DNA of 64,000 nucleotides from JANXUC01 sp964619065 (lineage in GTDB: Bacteria; Acidobacteriota; Terriglobia; Terriglobales; Acidobacteriaceae). Both the position numbers and the translations under genes were made by a program. Positions 62,295 to 64,000 of the stretch are shown here, one piece after another. The stretch is taken from the NCBI GenBank assembly GCA_964619065.1, contig CAZUCC010000007.1, positions 1 through 64,000 of the forward strand, written 5' to 3'. The notes under the pieces are model-generated. The model saw nothing but the letters and a program-made list of their open reading frames with translations, did not search any database and was not told where the DNA came from. Position 1 is the first letter of the stretch; each line of letters opens with the position of its first letter.

Positions 62295-62474
62295 TGCACT
62301 TCTCCTTTTGAAAGCCAGCAAAGCTGGCTGGTTTACGGCGGCTGGAGGTAAGGATCCGAACCCTGGCGGGGCGGAAAGCCTCTTCACGCGCCGGGCGCCA
62401 CAGAGAAAACTTGTGGCGCTCTTCGGTGCAGCCCCGGCTACATCCAGCCGGGCCGCGCCGCGGAGATCCCTAAA
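62295..62474 (-). promoter_or_regulatory. Structured spacer between rpmI and rplT
   Basis: 180 bp, long for this operon. It folds into at least three local stems: CCAGC-AAA-GCTGG just upstream of the rplT ribosome-binding site (62313-62325), GCGCCACA (62395-62402) with TGTGGCGC (62412-62419), and CCCGGCT (62433-62439) with AGCCGGG (62446-62452). In E. coli and B. subtilis, L20 binds structures in its own mRNA; a similar role is inferred. Alternatively they are dispersed hairpins. Confidence 0.45.
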
Positions 62475-62669
62475 CTAGTAGGGAATCATCCGCTTGATTT
62501 TGGGTGTGTCGGCATCACTCACGAGTGAGGTACCGCGTAAATGCCGCTTCCGCTTCTTGTCTTTCGAGGTGAGAATGTGGCGCAGAAACGAGCTCGCCCG
62601 CTTCACTTTCCCGGTCCCCGTCTTCTTGAAGCGCTTCGCGGCGCCTTTATGTGTCTTCAGCTTTGGCAT
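62475..62669 (-). CDS. rpmI: 50S ribosomal protein L35
   Basis: 64 residues. MPKLKTHKGAAKRFKKTGTGKVKR then RHILTSKDKKRKRHLRG: the full L35 signature and length. Middle gene of infC-rpmI-rplT. The ATG follows an AGAGG-like purine run. Confidence 0.96.
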   Translation of the reverse strand: MPKLKTHKGAAKRFKKTGTGKVKRASSFLRHILTSKDKKRKRHLRGTSLVSDADTPKIKRMIPY

Positions 62670-62702
62670 AAATCCTCTACTAACAAAAATTCAAAATCTT
62701 AA

Positions 62703-62734
62703 GAGCAAATCCCTCGCTCCGCTAGGGATGACAA
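62703..62734. repeat. Dispersed repeat GAGCA...ATCCCTCGCT...GGGATGACA, second copy
   Basis: Same core as 61826-61856 with small changes. In the 84-bp gap between infC and rpmI, so it is transcribed within the operon. Confidence 0.55.
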
Positions 62735-62753
62735 CTCTTTTTAAAGCTTGAAA

Positions 62754-63365
62754 CTAACCCCGGCTGGCGGGGTTTGCGGCTGCGGGCGGTGCTGGCGGCT
62801 GTTGCTGGGGCGGTTTCGCCTGTTGCGGTTTCGGCTTCTTTTCTTGCGTGGCCGCTTTCTTCGGCGCCAGGATCAAGTGCAAGGTGTTGCCTTCCTGCCT
62901 GGGCCGGAACTCTACAACACCGTGATCGCCTACATCGCCAATCAAGCGCTCCAGAATCTTCACTCCCAGCATTTGCCGCGTCATTTCACGGCCACGGAAG
63001 AAGATTGTCGCCTTGACCTTGTCTCCCTCTTCCAGGAACCGCAGCACGTGATTCTTCTTGGTGTCGTAGTCGTGGTCGTCCACATTAATGCGGAACTTTA
63101 CTTCCTTGACCACGATCATTTTCTGGTTCTTTTTGGCTTCGCGCTCGCGCTTTTCCTGCTGGTAAATGTACTTACCGAAATCCATGATCCGGCATACGGG
63201 CGGCACCGCTGATGGCGAAACCTCGACTAAATCCAGATTCTTTTCGCGAGCCTTCTTGATGGCGTCGAAGGGCGTCATAATGCCCAACTGGTTACCCTCG
63301 TCGTCAATCACGCGGACTTCACGCACGCGGATGCGGTCGTTCGTGCGGATAAAACGCTTATCGAT
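62754..63365 (-). CDS. infC: Translation initiation factor IF-3, likely AUC start
   Basis: 203 residues. KRFIRTNDRIRVREVRVIDDEGNQLG is the standard IF-3 start; the N-domain linker (FGKYIYQQEKREREAKKNQ) and C-domain (VKEVKFRINVDDHDY, VKATIFFRGREM) follow. A Lys/Pro/Gln-rich tail of 35 residues is extra. No ATG, GTG or TTG lies between the in-frame TAA upstream and this N-terminus except a GTG 13 codons inside the domain. ATC at 63365 lies 5 bases after GGAGG (63371-63375). E. coli infC starts with AUU, which lets IF-3 repress itself; this AUC would do the same. Confidence 0.94.
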   Translation of the reverse strand: MDKRFIRTNDRIRVREVRVIDDEGNQLGIMTPFDAIKKAREKNLDLVEVSPSAVPPVCRIMDFGKYIYQQEKREREAKKNQKMIVVKEVKFRINVDDHDYDTKKNHVLRFLEEGDKVKATIFFRGREMTRQMLGVKILERLIGDVGDHGVVEFRPRQEGNTLHLILAPKKAATQEKKPKPQQAKPPQQQPPAPPAAANPASRG

Positions 63366-63370
63366 ACTAG

Positions 63371-63375
63371 CCTCC
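63371..63375 (-). promoter_or_regulatory. Ribosome-binding site of infC (GGAGG)
   Basis: GGAGG on the minus strand, five bases before ATC at 63365. It decides the infC start, since the only conventional start (GTG at 63326) lies inside the conserved domain without a Shine-Dalgarno. Confidence 0.7.
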
Positions 63376-63419
63376 GATTATTGCCGGAAAATGAACTTAA
63401 AGTATAGCATGCGCGGCGG

Positions 63420-64000
63420 TTAGGATGAGTCTCTAATGCTACCGACGAGCCCGCCTTCGGTGCTAGCTTCGATTCGAATCTGTGCCCACTGGTTGGCCTC
63501 GTGCCGCCCTGCTAGTTGCACCTCGAGGTAGTTATCCGTCAAGGCCTGAGTGAATTCGCCGGCCGGAGAATGCAGTGTAATGGCATGGACTGTGCGACCC
63601 ACAAATGAACGAGCAAAGGCTCGCTTCTTCCCAGCAATGAGTTCGCGCAACACCTGATGCCGCTCACGCGCAATGTGTATGGGGACTTGCCCCGGCATGG
63701 CTGCTGCCGTCGTTCCCGGACGCGCTGAGTGCGGAAATACGTGCAGATAAGTGAAAGGTAGCTCTTCCACCATGCGCCGCGTTTCCTCAAATTCCGCGTC
63801 GGTTTCGCCCGGGAAACCGGTCATGACGTCGGTACCAATCGCCGCCAAAGGCATGGCCGCGTGAATCTTGCGAATCTTTTCGCGGTAATGCCACGGCCGA
63901 TATTTGCGGTGCATCCGGCGCAATACTGCATCGCTGCCGGATTGCATAGGAACATGCGCGTGCTTGGCGATGCGCAGTGAAGAACTGACTAGGGCAATGA
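63420..64000 (-). CDS. mtaB: MtaB/MiaB-type tRNA methylthiotransferase, C-terminal part (runs off the window)
   Basis: 193 codons inside the window; the 5' end is beyond 64000. The visible frame starts in IALVSSSLRIAKHAHVPMQSGSD and has the radical-SAM second half VLRRMHRKYRPWHYREKI, IGTDVMTGFPGETDAEFEETRRMV and FTYLHVFPHSARPGT, then a TRAM-like end (SFVGRTVHAITL, DNYLEVQL). HVPLQSGS and FPHSARPGT fit MtaB, which adds a methylthio group to t6A37 of tRNAs, better than MiaB. The CxxxCxxC cluster that would confirm it is outside the window. Confidence 0.85.
   Translation of the reverse strand, partial: IALVSSSLRIAKHAHVPMQSGSDAVLRRMHRKYRPWHYREKIRKIHAAMPLAAIGTDVMTGFPGETDAEFEETRRMVEELPFTYLHVFPHSARPGTTAAAMPGQVPIHIARERHQVLRELIAGKKRAFARSFVGRTVHAITLHSPAGEFTQALTDNYLEVQLAGRHEANQWAQIRIEASTEGGLVGSIRDSS

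Overview
This 64 kb window is a gene-dense, moderately GC-rich chromosomal segment that looks like Acidobacteriota (Terriglobia type). Evidence: two secreted von Willebrand-A proteins of the kind typical of acidobacteria, a Myxococcus-type MglA GTPase, many small exported proteins of unknown function, scattered palindromic repeats with the 'GAGCA-ATCCCTCGCT' and 'GGCGGACA' cores, and housekeeping proteins (AlaRS, PheRS, IF-3) with the extensions or reductions I associate with that phylum. No phage, CRISPR array, rRNA operon or insertion sequence is visible. It is a draft assembly: ten Ns interrupt ilvE, and rpsA carries a damaged patch.

Layout. 1-54 is the 3' part of tRNA-Thr(CGU). 334-4534 is a three-gene redox cassette: an MpaB/rubber-oxygenase-like (DUF2236) protein, an NDH-2-like flavoprotein with a C-terminal cyclic-nucleotide-binding-like domain, and a possible nitroreductase relative. 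4.8-13.1 kb, minus strand, holds a secreted phosphodiesterase, glpK-glpD, rpsA and a NagB-like deaminase. 13.3-18.4 kb holds a zinc-finger micro-protein, a ClC channel, a porin with a short PstS-like protein, and an unknown membrane protein. 18.8-27.9 kb holds a diguanylate cyclase, a peroxiredoxin with a DsbA-like protein, a YheT hydrolase, FmdB, PilZ and DUF3224 proteins, an M23 peptidase and a CreD-like protein, plus two copies of a 156-bp palindromic element. 28.3-31.3 kb holds a broken GNAT gene and a membrane protein-TetR-epimerase operon with two clear operators. 31.5-46.4 kb is rich in exported proteins: a lipoprotein, a multicopper oxidase, an unknown secreted protein, two divergent VWA proteins, and M13 and M48 metallopeptidases; it also has mglA, a desaturase and a carbonic anhydrase.

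46.7-53.3 kb holds a Clp-like ATPase, a LysM glycosidase-like protein, ilvE, a DinB-like protein, pilT and recX. 53.4-64 kb is the translation and division block: alaS, zapA, a ZapB-like coiled-coil gene, an aminotransferase, pheT, pheS, rplT, rpmI, infC and the 3' part of an mtaB-like gene. infC has no ATG, GTG or TTG at the expected place and most likely starts at AUC.

Themes that link the genes. Surface motility and c-di-GMP: a GGEEF cyclase with an I-site, a PilZ protein with both ligand motifs, PilT and MglA. Envelope and secretion: several exported proteases, VWA proteins, a porin and an M23 peptidase. Regulation by dyad operators: two TGAACnnGTTCA sites around the tetR operon promoter, an 18-bp perfect palindrome between the two VWA genes, a 19-bp dyad before the cyclase and a 14-bp palindrome before the oxygenase cassette. 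I see no clear-cut new defence or mobile system. The most promising leads are the redox cassette beside tRNA-Thr, the nested palindromic element, and the low-GC insertion inside alaS.
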